A DNA stretch of 64,000 nt from Pisaster brevispinus (GCA_023634235.1 JAMKCF010000009.1:1922001-1986000), one strand, 5' to 3'. Positions 47,304-61,200 are shown, numbered from the stretch's first letter. Translations and numbers: made by a program. Notes: generated by a model from the sequence alone, not told the origin.

Positions 47304-47584
47304 AGAAGTAACTATAACTGGTAAACTTGCCTGGTACAACCATGTATCCATCTCCTTTGGGAGGAGTGTTGGCTCTGAAAGGAAATGATATGGTCTCAAC
47401 GTTTCCAACAGTATAATCTGCTGTACTTTAAGAGAAACATGATGACGAGCAGATTATACTGTTCAAAACATCAAGGCCACACCGACTCTTCTCAGAGCCG
47501 ACGCTCCTTCCAAAAGAGATTTATCATTTATACATGGTTGTACCCACAATTTTACCCCAAATTTTACTAGTTATAGTTACTTCT
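47304..47584. mobile_element. Foldback MITE with AGAAGTAACTATAAC ends
   Basis: Left end agaagtaactataactggta and right end actagttatagttacttct are inverted. The arms continue for over 100 bp with interruptions (tacaaccatgtat and atacatggttgta; gtataatctgct and agcagattatac). It sits between a TTG microsatellite and a TTC run. Confidence 0.75.
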
Positions 47585-50500
47585 TCTTCTTCTTCTTGTT
47601 TATAATTCATTGCCTGGACTATAGATTAACTTTAAACGACTAGTAAATGAGTAATACAGAAAGCAATCAAGAACTACGGTCAATCATTTCAAGTTATTTT
47701 GTTGTGCTAACAGATTGCACACCATTATAATGTGTGTATTACCCCGGTAAAAAAAAAACACAGAGAAAATATCCAGAAAATATGTTTTTTTCTTTTCCCG
47801 GGTATAATTACAATGTGTAAACCCCCACGGACATCTTTTCGATCCAGAGATGAACAAAACCACAGCGAATTCCTTTTCAACAAAAACAGTGACAGAACAG
47901 ATTTGTTTGTATAAACATTTCAGCCAGACTTTCAGATATTATTAGAAGGTGCCGACAAAAATGGGGCCGGGGGTTCACGTCAATGAGCTCGCAAATCCCG
48001 GGGCTCTGGTTTGGCCGCTCATTGCCACCTTCGTCTCTCCTCCTCCAATACCACAATTTTAATCTATTTTAATCTTGGCTATCTATATTAATATCCCCCT
48101 CCGTCTCCGGCCAGCCCTTGTGGCCTGCCCAATAAACATGATTAGAAGGTGGGGGGGGGGGGGGGGGTTCCAAGCATGAAACGACACAAGACACAGGAAA
48201 CACTACCTCGTCAAATTAAATTTCGGCGGGATCAATTTTCACACTAATGGCCGCGGGAAAATGTTTCAGATTAGCTCAAACGCTTTTCCTTTTCTCTGAT
48301 GAATTCTGTAAGAAGTGAAATTGACTTTTAAAAAATCTTTGTGGTGAGTGCCATCTTCTGCCCTCTCTGTCCTTGGTGATGTGGCTTCGATAAAAGGGAA
48401 AGGAGGGGGGTGAAACCTCCAATTTATCAAATTAAACTATCCATTTTGTGGATGACGGCTAACAGCCTGCCATCCATTAATGAATTACACTGCATGAAAT
48501 GATGAAGTGTTCAACTAGAACAATAGAAACAGAGTCTGATCATGGTCATGGCATCGAATCAGCCCCCCTTAAACACTCCACAGTCCAGTACCTTTTCTGT
48601 TCTCGTTCCAATCAACAACCACATCCCCAGTAAGTGCATCAGCCTCGTAGTTTATTTGAACCTTCAGACAGTTATTTCATACAAACAAAAATGTTTCAGA
48701 GTCAAAATGTCAAGTGTAGTCTGCAGATAAATAAAGCTCACTTAAAAAAATAGGTACCAGACCGTGTTTGCATCTAATCTGAGACAAACTCTTACTTTAT
48801 CCAGCACCATTTCAAGATTGTCATTTTGAAACAAACTTGTTTTGACTTTGTGTTCAATAACTTAAAGTGGATGATACAAGTTTCCGCATCTGTTCTAAAG
48901 CAATGGGAAATCCCTCAATTTGTCCATAATTGATGAAAAATGTCTTCAATATCAACCACAGAGCAAGTGGTATCACAAGGCGAGTCATTGAGTCCCACAA
49001 TGCCCAATGAAAAAAAGAAAATGAAAAAAAAAAGCATCCATGGCATGACTTACCCGGTGCCCGGAGGCTGGGTCATGTGGTGGATTACACGGTTAGCTAA
49101 GCAGTAATCAGCGGTTTAACAGTGGATTAAGAGCATTACTTACTGCACATGGCTTGCATAATCCTACCGCTGTTCAATGCACCCTATTCTGTCTTTGAAG
49201 TGAGGAGAAATGATGCTGGAGGTTAAGAAGGGATGATGGGGACATGGTGGGCGTTTTGTAAAGGAAAAAGGCAAGGGGCCATCCCAACCTCTATTTCTGC
49301 ATGAACTGTGCGTGTAACTCTACTGGATACATAGTATGAAGTATTAAGGGCCACAAATAGGCAACGGTAAACACTTGTTGAAATAAAACAGGTTACAAGA
49401 TATTTGTTCATATTTTGCTTTGAAACTGGTAAACTTGAAAAACATAAGCAATACATCAAGGTTTGCACTAATTTTAAAACCTTTGAAACTTGTCAAAGTT
49501 GCTCTACAGCTGACTGGGGAGTATCAAAGTCTATCATAAAGATATTTCTTTCTTTTTTTAAATCGGAACCCCCCCCCCCCAAAAAAAAAATAAATAAATA
49601 AATAAATAAATAAAAAATAAAAATCAACAACCTGTGTGTCAATTTCAGGAAATGGATAACAAGAACGAATTCATCAAATATTTTTGCTATACTCAAGTCC
49701 AGGTTAATGCTTCTACAAGTACATCACATGCATTTCCAAGCATTTCCTCTTCAATCTCAGTGACTTTAAATGAAAAAAGAAGGGGGGGGGGGGAAACCCA
49801 AATAAAAAATCTAAGAATAACTTCCAGCTGCTCTGGTTATCATGTTATTACAGTAAGTAATTCACAGCTAAACCTGAAAGGAGGTGCGGAAACACAACTT
49901 GCCAGAACAACACATACAATTTCCAGTTTGGACAGAAGACTGCCTTGAAGAAGCCACATCCAGCTGTTGGACTGTAATTTATAAATCAATAAACAAAGTG
50001 TTTCTGGAAAGTGAACTACTAGAGACAGTTTATGCAGAAGGAAGTAATCAATCCTATCCCCTTTTGGTTACTTTGTTGAATTTTATGTCATTGGTGTGCT
50101 TAGGCCTACTGCTTATTATTAAATTTACCATCCTTATGTGCAATTTTTTTATATATATATTTTTTTACCAGAACTTTTTGGAACTTTAAAAGCAATTTTT
50201 GTTGAGAATACCACTGTCACAATGAAAACCTGACTTAAAAGAGAAAAATAAACAAACATTCCCATAAAATGCATTGGGATTTATTGTTCTCTTTCAAGAA
50301 TTTATGGAATTTCTCACCATGAATAGGCCCAAACCCTGGCCGTAAGCCACAGCCGATAATCCGCCATGGTATGCTGGAATCTCGGACTTGCCTCCCATTT
50401 AACGAATACAATGAAAAATGGTGGCAGGCTATTCGATCTCTCATAATCCTTGCTTTTACAACAAAAGGATTAAGGTCTGGAATCACAGATTACACAATAA

Positions 50501-51742
50501 CCCCAGGTAAAAGAGAATTTTTGAGCATGAAATCCAGTACCCTTTGTCCATCTCTATATGGGGGAAACTAAGCACAGCATGGTAGGTGAATGCCTGTGGT
50601 TTGCAGTTGCAAATCCTAAAATGTACATTATGAGTCTTTCTCTACAAACTCTAATGACAAAAGAGAAAAAGAAGGGCAGGCATAGGAGGTTCTTTACTGA
50701 AATAAATCCCAGTTTATAAAATAGGAACCACTGCACTTAAAGGAACCAGTAGGTCTTCTACAGACCTTTAAGTCATTACGCTGCCATCGTACAGGTAAAA
50801 CGACTATTAAACAATGGAAACACACATCTACAAAGTATGTGTGCCCGGCACACATGATGAGCTAATGAGCAGCCCTCTTTTGACCTCTTGCCGAGGGCGC
50901 CCTACTCAAATGCTGCCATGTGCATAAGGTCTATTGTATTTGCGAGGTCTCAGGTTTTTTTCAATGTACACCAGACTTGTTCCCACAAAACATTGAGGTC
51001 CAAAACCTTTTAGCAACCTAGGGAACCATTAGGAGGTCCTTAATATTGGCACAGTCCTCACAGCGGCTACAAATATTTACATGTACAATACATGAATGGA
51101 TTAGATTTATGTGTGTGTGTGTGTTACAGACGACACCATGCAGAGAAAAAGTATTTTTCTGGCAGGGTATTAATAGTAAAAGTCCCGCCTTAACACCTGG
51201 TGAGCTTTCAGCATGTTCAGACACTAATTGGGTCACTTTGTAATTAGGTTGTTACCATTGTAGTACCTTAATACAGCAATTTCCTGATAATTGGGAAAGC
51301 CCTGCAGGCTAACTAGAAATCAACCTACATGAAACACTATAGGGCACCCAACGTAGATACACATCTTTATGGTGACACCCCCCCCCCCCACGGATTGAAA
51401 ACCCATAAAGTCAAAAAGACAATTTCTAGTATTATTCATGAATAAATTATTGAGCTCTTTAACAACTCAGGATGTGGCAGTGTTCAAAATTTACTGTAAA
51501 TTGTTCATGCTTAAAAGAGTACCAGATGATCAAAGACGACCGATTATAATGGAAGAAGGATTGACCCCAAAGCTATATTCTTTTTCTGGAAACTACCGCA
51601 GCTGAAACGAACAGGGTCTGGCCTCATTAAGCTTTCCATCCTGTTGGTTACGATAGTTAATATGCTACAAGTGCGTTGTTGGTTTTTTTTGCTGTTTCAT
51701 CATCCAAAGGTATTTCTTGTGAAAGAAACTTACAATTCTGAC

Positions 51743-51920
51743 CTTCGTGAGAATTATTTTTCTTCCTACATATATTCCTCCAAGAAAAACTAACTACTGG
51801 CTCGAGCCAGTTTGTGTGAAGTGGGGCATGGCTTCGTGAGAATTATTTTTCTTCCTACATATATTCCTCCAAGAAAAACTAACTACTGGCTCGAGCCAGT
51901 TTGTGTGAAGTGGGGCATGG
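51743..51920. repeat. Perfect 89-bp tandem duplication
   Basis: Two adjacent copies with period 89 (51743-51831 and 51832-51920) appear identical. Each contains the 14-bp palindrome CTGGCTCGAGCCAG. Confidence 0.95.
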
Positions 51921-53392
51921 CTCACAGTGGAATTATGTCTCACCTTTGAACAAGATAATGGCACTTCGCACGAATGCTAAACATAGGAGCTTTACACGGT
52001 GACGTCATGCAAGTACCCGGTACCCAGATCGCAGACAATGTGTCAAATTTCACTGGAGTACGCGCGTGTACATGTCTGATAGTTACTCGTGTGTACAGTA
52101 CCACTACGATCTGGCGCGCCAATGCGGTGATCGTGTGAGTGGTGGAAAGTTTGTCTGACATCCCGCTTTTGTTTTTAATTTTGCAAAAGTGAAGTCACTA
52201 GTGCAGAGTGCTTTTTATTGAATCATTGAGACAAAACAGACTGAGAGCACTGTAATCTCAGTCAAGAGTTTAGTGTACCATACTCCAGATATTTGCCCAC
52301 GCACACGATGCTTGATGCGCAACTAGTCGTCGATGACGCAAATGTCTTGCGCTTGGCTATGTAGCTGGTGAACCCCACATGAGCATGTTTTAGCCAGCCA
52401 AGTTGAAGAATCAGCAAGAGGTATGCTATAAAAAAGGCTCTCATTGAATTCATCAGTCCATGGACCTGCATTACGCTCCTATCATATGTTGCACTACAAC
52501 AGAGTTTTCAGAATAAAACAGATCTTATTAATTACATATCACCAAAATCTTATTGAAAAGAATGGAACTCTGGGGACTTCAATTGATAAAAATAAAAACC
52601 AAAGTACTTTTAAATTACTCAACATAAACCATTTGTGTTCAAAACGTGAAAATAATCCTCTCATTTAGGTGTCACGACTTTAATTTAAATTTTGTGTTCG
52701 ATTGGCTCACAACATTTGGCAGGCGTTGGTGTTGAGTTCATTCGTCGCTTGAAATGTACGCCGAGTTGAAGTGAGCAGGCAGAGTGCATGGGTTCAAATT
52801 CTACACATTGCATCCACCATACTGCAATCTCCATCACCTAATCTTCACAACTCGTCCCTTTAATTTGTCAAACACGCCTGACGTTGGACCGGATAATTTT
52901 AGGTCAAAATAATGAGTCTTCCCCAACCCTTAATCCCCTTTTCTCATTCAATATGACTATCGACCAGGATCAACTCTGAGACAAAAAGGTGCATCCCCTG
53001 AGATGACATTCCATGGAATATTTGAACAAAGTGCTTTTATTGACGTAGGCAGGACAATTAATAGTCACCATGGTAAGGTTACGCAGGGACTAAGCACTTC
53101 TCCGTTTATGTCGTCACTGACATCTTAAGTTAGCATAGCGGTAATCTCCCGCACACAAGTCCTGCGCCGGGCCAAATTCAGCCTAGGGCCCCTCCATTTC
53201 CCGCTGAATCTCCGGGTTTGAACGCACGGCAATGAGCCACTTCTCAATGCTGGGACAGAAATACAGCATGCCGTGAAGTAGATGTGGATCTATTCAAAGC
53301 CGGGTCTGCTCGCTCTGCTGGCTTGGCTGGCCAAGGCCTATATCATGAAGATCTGCCTCGGGGTATCCAGGGAGCAGCTCCTTCTTTCTCTA

Positions 53393-53393
<1 letters not shown>

Positions 53394-53427
<34 letters not shown>
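53394..53427. repeat. (TC)n microsatellite
   Basis: About 16 TC units next to a GC-rich island. Confidence 0.95.
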
Positions 53428-53429
<2 letters not shown>

Positions 53430-54605
53430 GTTGTCAGGTCGGGCCTTGGAGAAGCAAATATAGAAGCCGGATGACGTAGGGCAGTTTGACAATACTAAGA
53501 ATACTACCCCTCCTGGGAATTCTGCAAAAATGATGTATCAAATTCATCTTGGATTTGCGGGTATCTCCTTGGCGTTTTCACTCCAAATTGAGTTGGAATC
53601 TTCAAACTGGGCTGACTCTATAAAGTGCACTTTGTTTGAACTAGGGATATTTTGAAATTGATATTTACTTTGTGGAAAAAAAGTGTTTGCTTCTTGTTTT
53701 AGGATGCTTTATACAGTCAAATTTTTTGCGTTTGCGAGAAAAAAAGGAGTAAGATTTTGTTTCTGTTATCCATTATTCTCTTCAGATCTGATGATCTAAA
53801 TCAATTATACAAAGAACACGCACAAAGATTTTTGACTAATTTGCAAGACAATTTTAAATGTTTCCTGGTACACTGACTTGCTTGGCCACAGGTGAATGCT
53901 GAATTGCTAATTTGTCATACTATTAAGACAGTGTTGCTATGTCACATAGCTTAGGGCAAGCTTTTGAATTAGGCAACCTCCAAATTGCTCCATAGTTCAC
54001 CCTTTTGCGCTTCGTTGTAATTAAGTAGAGGTGTTTGTAGTCTCTTAATTAATATTACCACATGATCACATCTCCATAATGGACTGGGTTTTTATATTTT
54101 TTATTACATAGAAATGCGCTGACCAAATCCCCGAGATTCTGCTAACTTACATGTATGCTGGGCAGGAGGATAGTGATAATGGGTGGTTCCAGAATACCAT
54201 TATGTATCTAGGGTTGAGGTTGGACTTATACAATTCCTGATAAATGGCTCGTGACTCTGGGTTCCCCCCCCCCCTTATTCTAGACCCGAAACCTCTCACA
54301 TGTTACAATTCAGGAGGTTTACAGACTCTGTGCATCACCAGAAAGACAAAGCTACAGCTTTGGACACAATGTGGACTATCTCCTTCTCCCTTTGGTTATC
54401 GCTTAACTTCTTTCAAGATAGTTTGAAGGCTCAGAGAGGTCTTGAGAAAACCCTGAGAAATCGCATGGCTGTATGCCATTTAAATAGCTGTTAATTTTAC
54501 ATTAGGGATTTTTATTTATGATTTACCCAAAACCCCATGTGTTTTAAGCACTGCATACTCAGTACTTTTCCCCAATTCCTGTGAAAAAAATAAATCTAGA
54601 GGAAT

Positions 54606-54700
54606 ATTATTACTTGAGTGGGATTCGAACCCACGACCTTTGCCATTTAAGAGAAGATGTCTTACCACTAGAACCCTGAGCTTGCCTCGTCGCTACAGGC
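54606..54700 (-). mobile_element. tRNA-like sequence, SINE head or tRNA pseudogene
   Basis: On the minus strand: ctcagggttctagtggtaag (A box), then gtcgtgggttcgaatcccac (canonical B box with a matched T arm). The anticodon region is not foldable by eye into a standard arm, so I call it tRNA-derived rather than a functional tRNA. Confidence 0.55.
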
Positions 54701-55136
54701 AGTTTAAATCCCATATTTTAGTAGCGAGCGCACAATGATTTACATATCATACAATATAAACAATGCCATATATTTCCCATTTAAAAAGCGCTCAATTTGT
54801 GTGTGTGAGAAAAAGCATAAACCTGTAAAATGTTACTGAAGCTTTTGCTTTCCCACTTGCCCACAGGCGACTTCAATCCTTGACTATTCTTCACTCCTAC
54901 AGTGTATGTCACCTCACACCATGTTCACACCATCACGTTTGGACTTGGATAAGATTTATACCCCTGCCCAGCGACAAGCAGTTAACATTTGGGTCTCAAA
55001 AACTCATGAAATGAATTTGGGAGGGCTACGGAAGGTTAAACAATGCCAATTTATTGATTACCTCACAGACCAGAGAGAAGATGACAATTATGGTACAAAC
55101 TATCATCTTTACAATAAGTGAGGCACTGTCCAAGTT

Positions 55137-55238
55137 GGTGGCTACGGCTACTCGATGACCACATCATCATTCATTGACATATAGGATGTCCTTAGCAATA
55201 CCCTTGGCAACAGTCATAGCCATAGCTGTTGCCGTCAA
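55137..55238. repeat. Foldback repeat rich in GGC-TAC/GCC-ATA, copy 3
   Basis: Left arm ggtggctacggctactcgat, right arm agtcatagccatagctgttg. The centre has acatataggatgtccttagc, matching copy 2. Confidence 0.55.
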
Positions 55239-58131
55239 CTTTGATGAGGCCTAAGAACAAGCCAACAATGTTATTCTTCAGGCAAAACTTGTTAATATCA
55301 CTTTGAGAAATACTCTATGAAGTGCTATTAGCATCATTAGAACATGTCTGGAGTCCTGTGAACAATAGCAACAATGGGTACTGATTCTGGCAAGATTAAA
55401 AAGGGGTCCAGCTACTCTGTCCTTTCCGCCTCATTTTGGCTATAAGGCTTGCTTGAATGGGAGAGCAACAACCCAACCGCACCATGACAAAGGTCAATTG
55501 GATTAAATGCACTCGTCCACAAAAATCTAAATAATGTTTTATTTCCTTTATCATGTTGTTTCCAGTCTGGGGACACCTAATGTTCACATTGTTGATGTTT
55601 TAGAAGGTGTTAAAGTGTTGTCGAACATGTTTTATAAAAGTGCTGACAGAAGTCAAATGAGGCTTAATTCAATGACATTCTCTGTAGTTGTTGACACTGC
55701 GACTACATTCCCATATTTGATAACAATGAAAAGGTGGCAGTAGCTGGTATGCTAGGCCACCAAAGTTACTACCTCAACCATTCATAATGTGATTGCATCA
55801 CAGGAGCTGAAAACCAGGGTAGAATTTAAACGAAAAAATAACTCTTCCGCTGCATCAAAACACTGATAAAACTAGCTCTTATTATATTCACCACACCATC
55901 CACTCCGTTCAAACACTTGTCTTGTTACTACTGTTGATCAGTTTTGACATTTCTGCACCACCATGCAAAGCCTAAACTCTTTCTATTCTTTCAAGTTTAA
56001 GCTTTTAAGAAGGTCTGTACTTTTTGTAAAATATCTGCAGTTTTTACTCAAGAACAACAAGATTTACAAAAACAACTTAAGTATATTGTACTTTTCAAAG
56101 TTGAGGTAACATACTTTAATAATTTCAAAGTAGTATTTAATTTGAATTAGCTTAATTGGAACGTTCTTCAAAGGGATATTGAACCTTTTGGTCATAGAAA
56201 AGACAATTTTCCTCCTCGGCCTTGTCCTCTCCACATTTTTGGCGTTAAAAATTATCTGGCTCCATTTGCTGAAGTGACAGTCAAAAGTCATCATTGTGAA
56301 GGCATAAAGAGAACATATACGAGAGACCGATTGCATGAAAAGGTCGCTACACTTTATTTTTTTTGCTCACAAACATTTTCCTGCTACCCTAAATGACAAA
56401 AAATTCCTTTTTAGATTGAACATTATACTTGCATTTATTCTTGAAAAAGACACATTTCCTTTGGAGTAACTCATCATTATTGCTTTATTTTATGATGCCA
56501 TGACCATTATCTATCATCGTGTAAGTACCATTTTCAACCCCCCTCTTTTTTTTCCTTTTTTGGGGGGGGCATTTTAAAAAAAAGGCACACACACACAAAT
56601 ATGACTTCAAAAAAACGTGAACATCCATTTTTCAAGTGATTTTAACTTTCAAGACGAAAGATAAGGTATAAAGATTAGCAGGGGCGAAAAAAAACCTTGC
56701 TACATAATTAAGAAGAAGCCAAGAACAATTTGGAGGAACCCAACAGCGCACACAATTGAGATGGAAGTATCTTTGGCGGCATGCACATCAGCACTATCAT
56801 TAATCCCCATCAGAACCGTGCCGCTCGTCACGACGACGAGGCGGTGACGTCAAGCGGAATGGGACGCTCAACCCTTCAAGTATCCCTCGATGAGGTCAAA
56901 CAACCCAGAGTGGGGTTTCTTCTCACTTGGCAACCTGTGGAGACAATGTCACTGCCCTGCCTAGGAGACCGATCTCTTCTTCTCCTCTAGGCCCGGGCCT
57001 TTCAGAAAGAGTGTCCAGCCGATCACCTGACAGTAATTTGGGTTTCTTAATCTTCTTAGATTTGACACTACAGGTATTTCGGACAAACCTACTTTGCTCT
57101 CCTGTAATGATTTAAACAGTCATTTGACAGAACTCCACAAAGGCAAACCTCTTTTTTGTTGTCTTGATTCAGTATGAATTACATACCATGACAAACAACT
57201 CCTACTTCAAGCCCTTGTGTTACACATAATGAAGAATTTGGAGTGGGGCTGGTTTCACATATGCCTAATGAGCATAAATCTGCTTGTCAGATGACATCAA
57301 CCAAACAGTTCATCGCCGATCAAATACAAGTAAATCACAAGTCCACATCACTTGCTTAATGCTGTAATCAAAGGCTTATTGATTGGGTGGATTAGGGTTG
57401 AGGAAGGGGGTGAAGGGGTAGGGGAATGAGTAAGGGGCATGGTGACAGAGGATGGGGGTGAGGAGGATGGAGTAAACATAAGAGTGTACTTGGAAGATTT
57501 TTTGTTTTATTGGCTGTTCTTCACTAATGGTAGCGTGGAAATAAATATTTATTGCAACCAAACATGAATTCCACAAAATTAATTTCATCCTTGGCCTACA
57601 TGTACCAAAATGTATACAAACACACAAATCCCAATGGGCATGACAAGGAGAGTAAAACCATTGATGTGCAAACAGTAGTGTATCTTCAAACATCTGTAAT
57701 TACAGTTTCAGAATGTTAATTTCTTTCATCCCTCTGATGCTGCCATGAGAACACTGCATTCCTCCCACTGGGAAGGAGGGATATTGGCTGAGTGGAATCC
57801 TCAGAGGAACATATCGATTTTGACTGGGATCACTCAGGACAAAGTGTACACACGCAAACCCTAGACCTTTATCAGAATACATACGTCTTTATCACATTCC
57901 CTGATGACTGATGCTGAAGAGGGGCAATTTATATACCCTTGCAAGCCTCATTTTGATTACAATGAATTTAATCGGTCCTACAGTATGTCCAGTTGGTTAC
58001 AGGAAACTAGGCAAACACCCTGTGGTCATCAAATATATGAATTAAGACAGCAGCAATAATCCACTGTTATTTGGAGGCATAATAACACACTAAAAATTTT
58101 CAGAAAAAAAAAACACATTTGGGGTGAACAG

Positions 58132-58265
58132 AGAAAAATGGACCAGAACGAGATTTCAACCTGCGACCTCCGGATTAACATGCCGGCACTCAACAAACTG
58201 AGCTATCTAGTTCAATAATGTTGGCGTCTCCCTAGTTTGTTAACATCTTTGGGTGCCAACAAAAA
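58132..58265 (-). mobile_element. tRNA-derived SINE, same family, diverged
   Basis: On the minus strand: tagctcagtttgttgagtgc (A box) and gaggtcgcaggttgaaatc (B box), followed by upstream family sequence gttggcgtctccctagtttg on the plus strand. Confidence 0.7.
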
Positions 58266-60229
58266 AGTAAATTTACAGCTGGCATCAATGACAATCGCCT
58301 ATCAAATTATTTATGTCTTCAACGCAACACAATTCAATCTAACTGTAAATACCTATTCTTGCATTTTAAGGGTTCTCTGTTGTTATAAGGAACTTTCCAG
58401 TGTCCTTCAAATTAATTTCCAGAAAAATTGAAATAAAAATGTCGAATTTCGTATGAAAAAAATACACTCTTCTTTTTTTCCCCCTTTTTTTCCTCTGAGA
58501 GTGAAATCTCAGTGCTTGTTTACTACTACAAGATATTGCCACTTTGCTCAAATCAAATAATCAGCTGTGAGCAAAGTTGCGGAATTGGCAACTTATGAAC
58601 AGAGCTTGGAACCAAACTCAGCTCCCTCTACATCGTTTCACAAAATTTACGAATCCGTGCTCTGGCACTTGGAAGATAAATCAGGACTTATGACATACCA
58701 CTCTTGATGCATGCCTTTTTAAGTGGAGCGGGGGAAGATAACGTGGGCCACGGAATGAAAACAAAAATAAATTACATTAATATAATTCCCCCGTTATCCG
58801 TTATAAACTGTTACTTGAAGGCTTGACATACCCCCCCCCCCTCCAAACAAAAAAAAGGGAGGAAGGGAAGAAAGAAAGAAATAATAAAATGCTACTGATA
58901 GGCAGCACTTTACAAATGTCATAATATTTTGAAGCCAAATCTTCCCAAATGAATGTCAATGCATGCAGTGGAGTGTACTGATATCTGAACTGTAGTTCGA
59001 ATGTACATCATACCTTGTGCAGAAGATCCAGTGACGTTTTATCATTCAAAAAATAATAAAATACATAAATAAAGAACTGATTTTATGGTGGTCTTAACTC
59101 TATGAAGTTTATACAGGAAACAATAATGAATGAAAACCGGGTGCAAATATTTAACTTTCAGATCAAAAATTATCAAAAAAAGTTATCCAATTGATAATAA
59201 AATTACAAATGCTGGTAATCTTTTTTCTGTGAAGTGCTTGATTGAGCTACATGTGACCAATGGATTTCCAGGAATAGTACTCCGCACCCCATCATCAGTG
59301 TGCTAAACCGCACAAATAGTACAGTCAGTATACACGAGTGAACACAAAGCTTTGGACATGTCCGCGCACATACATCAGTGAAATTTGACACTTGTTTCTC
59401 TTAAAAGAAAAATAAATTGTCCATGTTTTGTTAATTTTCTTATGAAATAGCAATGATGCTTTGTGTCTCGCAAACTTGTTTCAAATGCATTTTGGCGGTG
59501 ATTACTGAGTTACGGAATGGTTCACATCCGGGTCCTGAGCTTCTATCTCTAACATTAGTATTGGTACAAAGTTTATTGCAAGTCAATTTCAGACTATAAT
59601 GTTGATAGTAATTTGTATTTTTCCTCTTTTTATATGTACAAACATGATGCCAGACTTGCCCTCTACTCTTGTAAGGGCAGAAGGGCAGTACTTCCTAAGT
59701 AGAAAGCACCTCTAAGCAGCATTCACCCTTAAGAGCGGTCCGCTGGCCAAATACCAGTTAAAGGACAAAGGACCAGTCAGAATTCTCACCAAGTGGTCTG
59801 ACTGGCTAGTTCAGTGTTGAAAAGCAATCACTATTTTTTGAAATACAGACTATTTGAAAAAGCTGATGGACCAGCGAAATGACAAGCTAACTGGTCCTGC
59901 TGGCTAGTCACTGATAAAGTTAAGAGCAAACCCTGGTATGAAGGAAATGTATATTTCTACTGGAACATGTTTAAGAGGCACTAAGGCAATGACCGAGGGA
60001 AGGAAGGAAATTGCCTCTGTTGCCTTCATAAAATGTCCAGCCTGCACATGATAGAAATAAATCATCTTACATGTCTTAGATATATTGCTATTACTTGTTA
60101 TTCCCAGCGCAAGAACTACAATAAAACAGCGTACACGATAGTGATAAGATAACTTTCCCCCAAATAATTATCACAAAAGCTTTGCTTTATCTTTAAAGGT
60201 CCTTGGAGCGGATATCCTTGAAGTACACA

Positions 60230-60324
60230 TCACATAAATCCATCACCCTGGTCAACCTGCCCTCTGGACCAGAGTAAATTGTTGAACACATCTTTGAAGA
60301 GTTCGGAGATAGCTACAGCGGATG
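60230..60324 (-). CDS. Unrecognised coding-like block, possible terminal exon
   Basis: After a strong acceptor (ctctcctttag), phase-1 reading gives SAVAISELFKDVFNNLLW, then SRGQVDQGDGFM and a stop at 60230. A second frame continues coding-like from the middle (LTRVMDLCDVYFKDIRSKDL, stop at 60193), which could mean a frameshifted pseudogene. No family is recognised. It might be the last exon of a neighbouring gene, a TE fragment or chance. Confidence 0.25.
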
Positions 60325-60989
60325 CTAAAGGAGAGGGGGGAGGGGAATTTTGTTATCTTGAGGCCACCGTTCTGCATGTTTTTCTTCTCCAAGAAGGAAA
60401 ACACATTCCTGTGTGCCTCCGGAGCAAGAGAAAGGATCAATTTTGGATGAGATGAGTTGAGAGACTTTTGTTGGTGGACTTTTGATTTAATCTGGTCATG
60501 ATTCCTTGCCGATGAGAAGTCAAGTGTGAAGTCATTACCTATTGATGAATGGCAATGATTTCTGACCCATATTGACACTTTCACTCTCCGGGAAATTGCT
60601 CTCTAAACCACCATGACTGCCTAGCCTGAATCACTATTGATTCTTTCAGAAAGAGCCCAATTTCGTTCCAAATCGTCCGTTTGATTCAAAAAGTTTCTGA
60701 GAATCGTGGGAAGTGTCAGAGCACAGAGGACAATGGTATCCTCAGAGACTCTTCTCGTTTTCCATGAAGAGTAGAAGTAAACAAAGCTATCTGCCATGAG
60801 ACATACAGGTCTTGACTGACACCGCAATCTAGAAAACTGCAGACCTATAGAATCTACTATTATTACATATTTACGGTAATGAATCCAGTGAACTTAATCA
60901 CTATAGCTCGCAAGCCTGAGGGAACCTGAAAACAAGGATGCTTGCTATGTGAACCAGAAACACCTGGGTTAACCCCAATTCTTCCACGA

Positions 60990-61200
60990 TAAGTGTTCTG
61001 GGTTCTTTTATGTGCACTATCAATCCTAGTACATGGGACCTAAAGCTTAATGTCCCATCCGAAGGACAAAGCAATTATGGTAAAGGATCTTGCTCAAGGA
61101 CACAAGTGCCTTGACCGGGACTCGAACCCACACTCTGCTAATCAGAAACACCAGCAGAACTGTAACTTTGACTGCAGAGCTTTACAAAGAATGTTTAAGT
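60990..61200 (-). mobile_element. tRNA-derived SINE with ggatgggac body
   Basis: Plus-strand text cttgaccgggactcgaaccc is an inverted B box, and ttaatgtcccatccgaagga is the inverted body seen at 34910-35175. The head and body are joined here, which shows the family structure. Confidence 0.75.

Noticed and set aside
47127..47408. Polyvaline and polyasparagine ORFs
   Set aside because: Translations of the TTG microsatellite.
51944..51976. 33-bp minus-strand segment with atgtttag acceptor and gtgaga donor, product VRSAIILFK-like in one frame
   Set aside because: It vaguely resembles the SIRSGAIPK strand of the PLCB4 PH domain, but the phase and the expected longer exon do not fit.
54606..54700. 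Functional tRNA gene on the minus strand
   Set aside because: A and B boxes are present, but I could not form a full cloverleaf, and SINE heads are common here.
56781..57115. Plus-strand ORF with VGFLLTW, resembling the FGFFLTW strand of the PLC-beta PH domain
   Set aside because: Wrong strand for this gene, and only five residues match. Flanking residues do not fit a PH domain.
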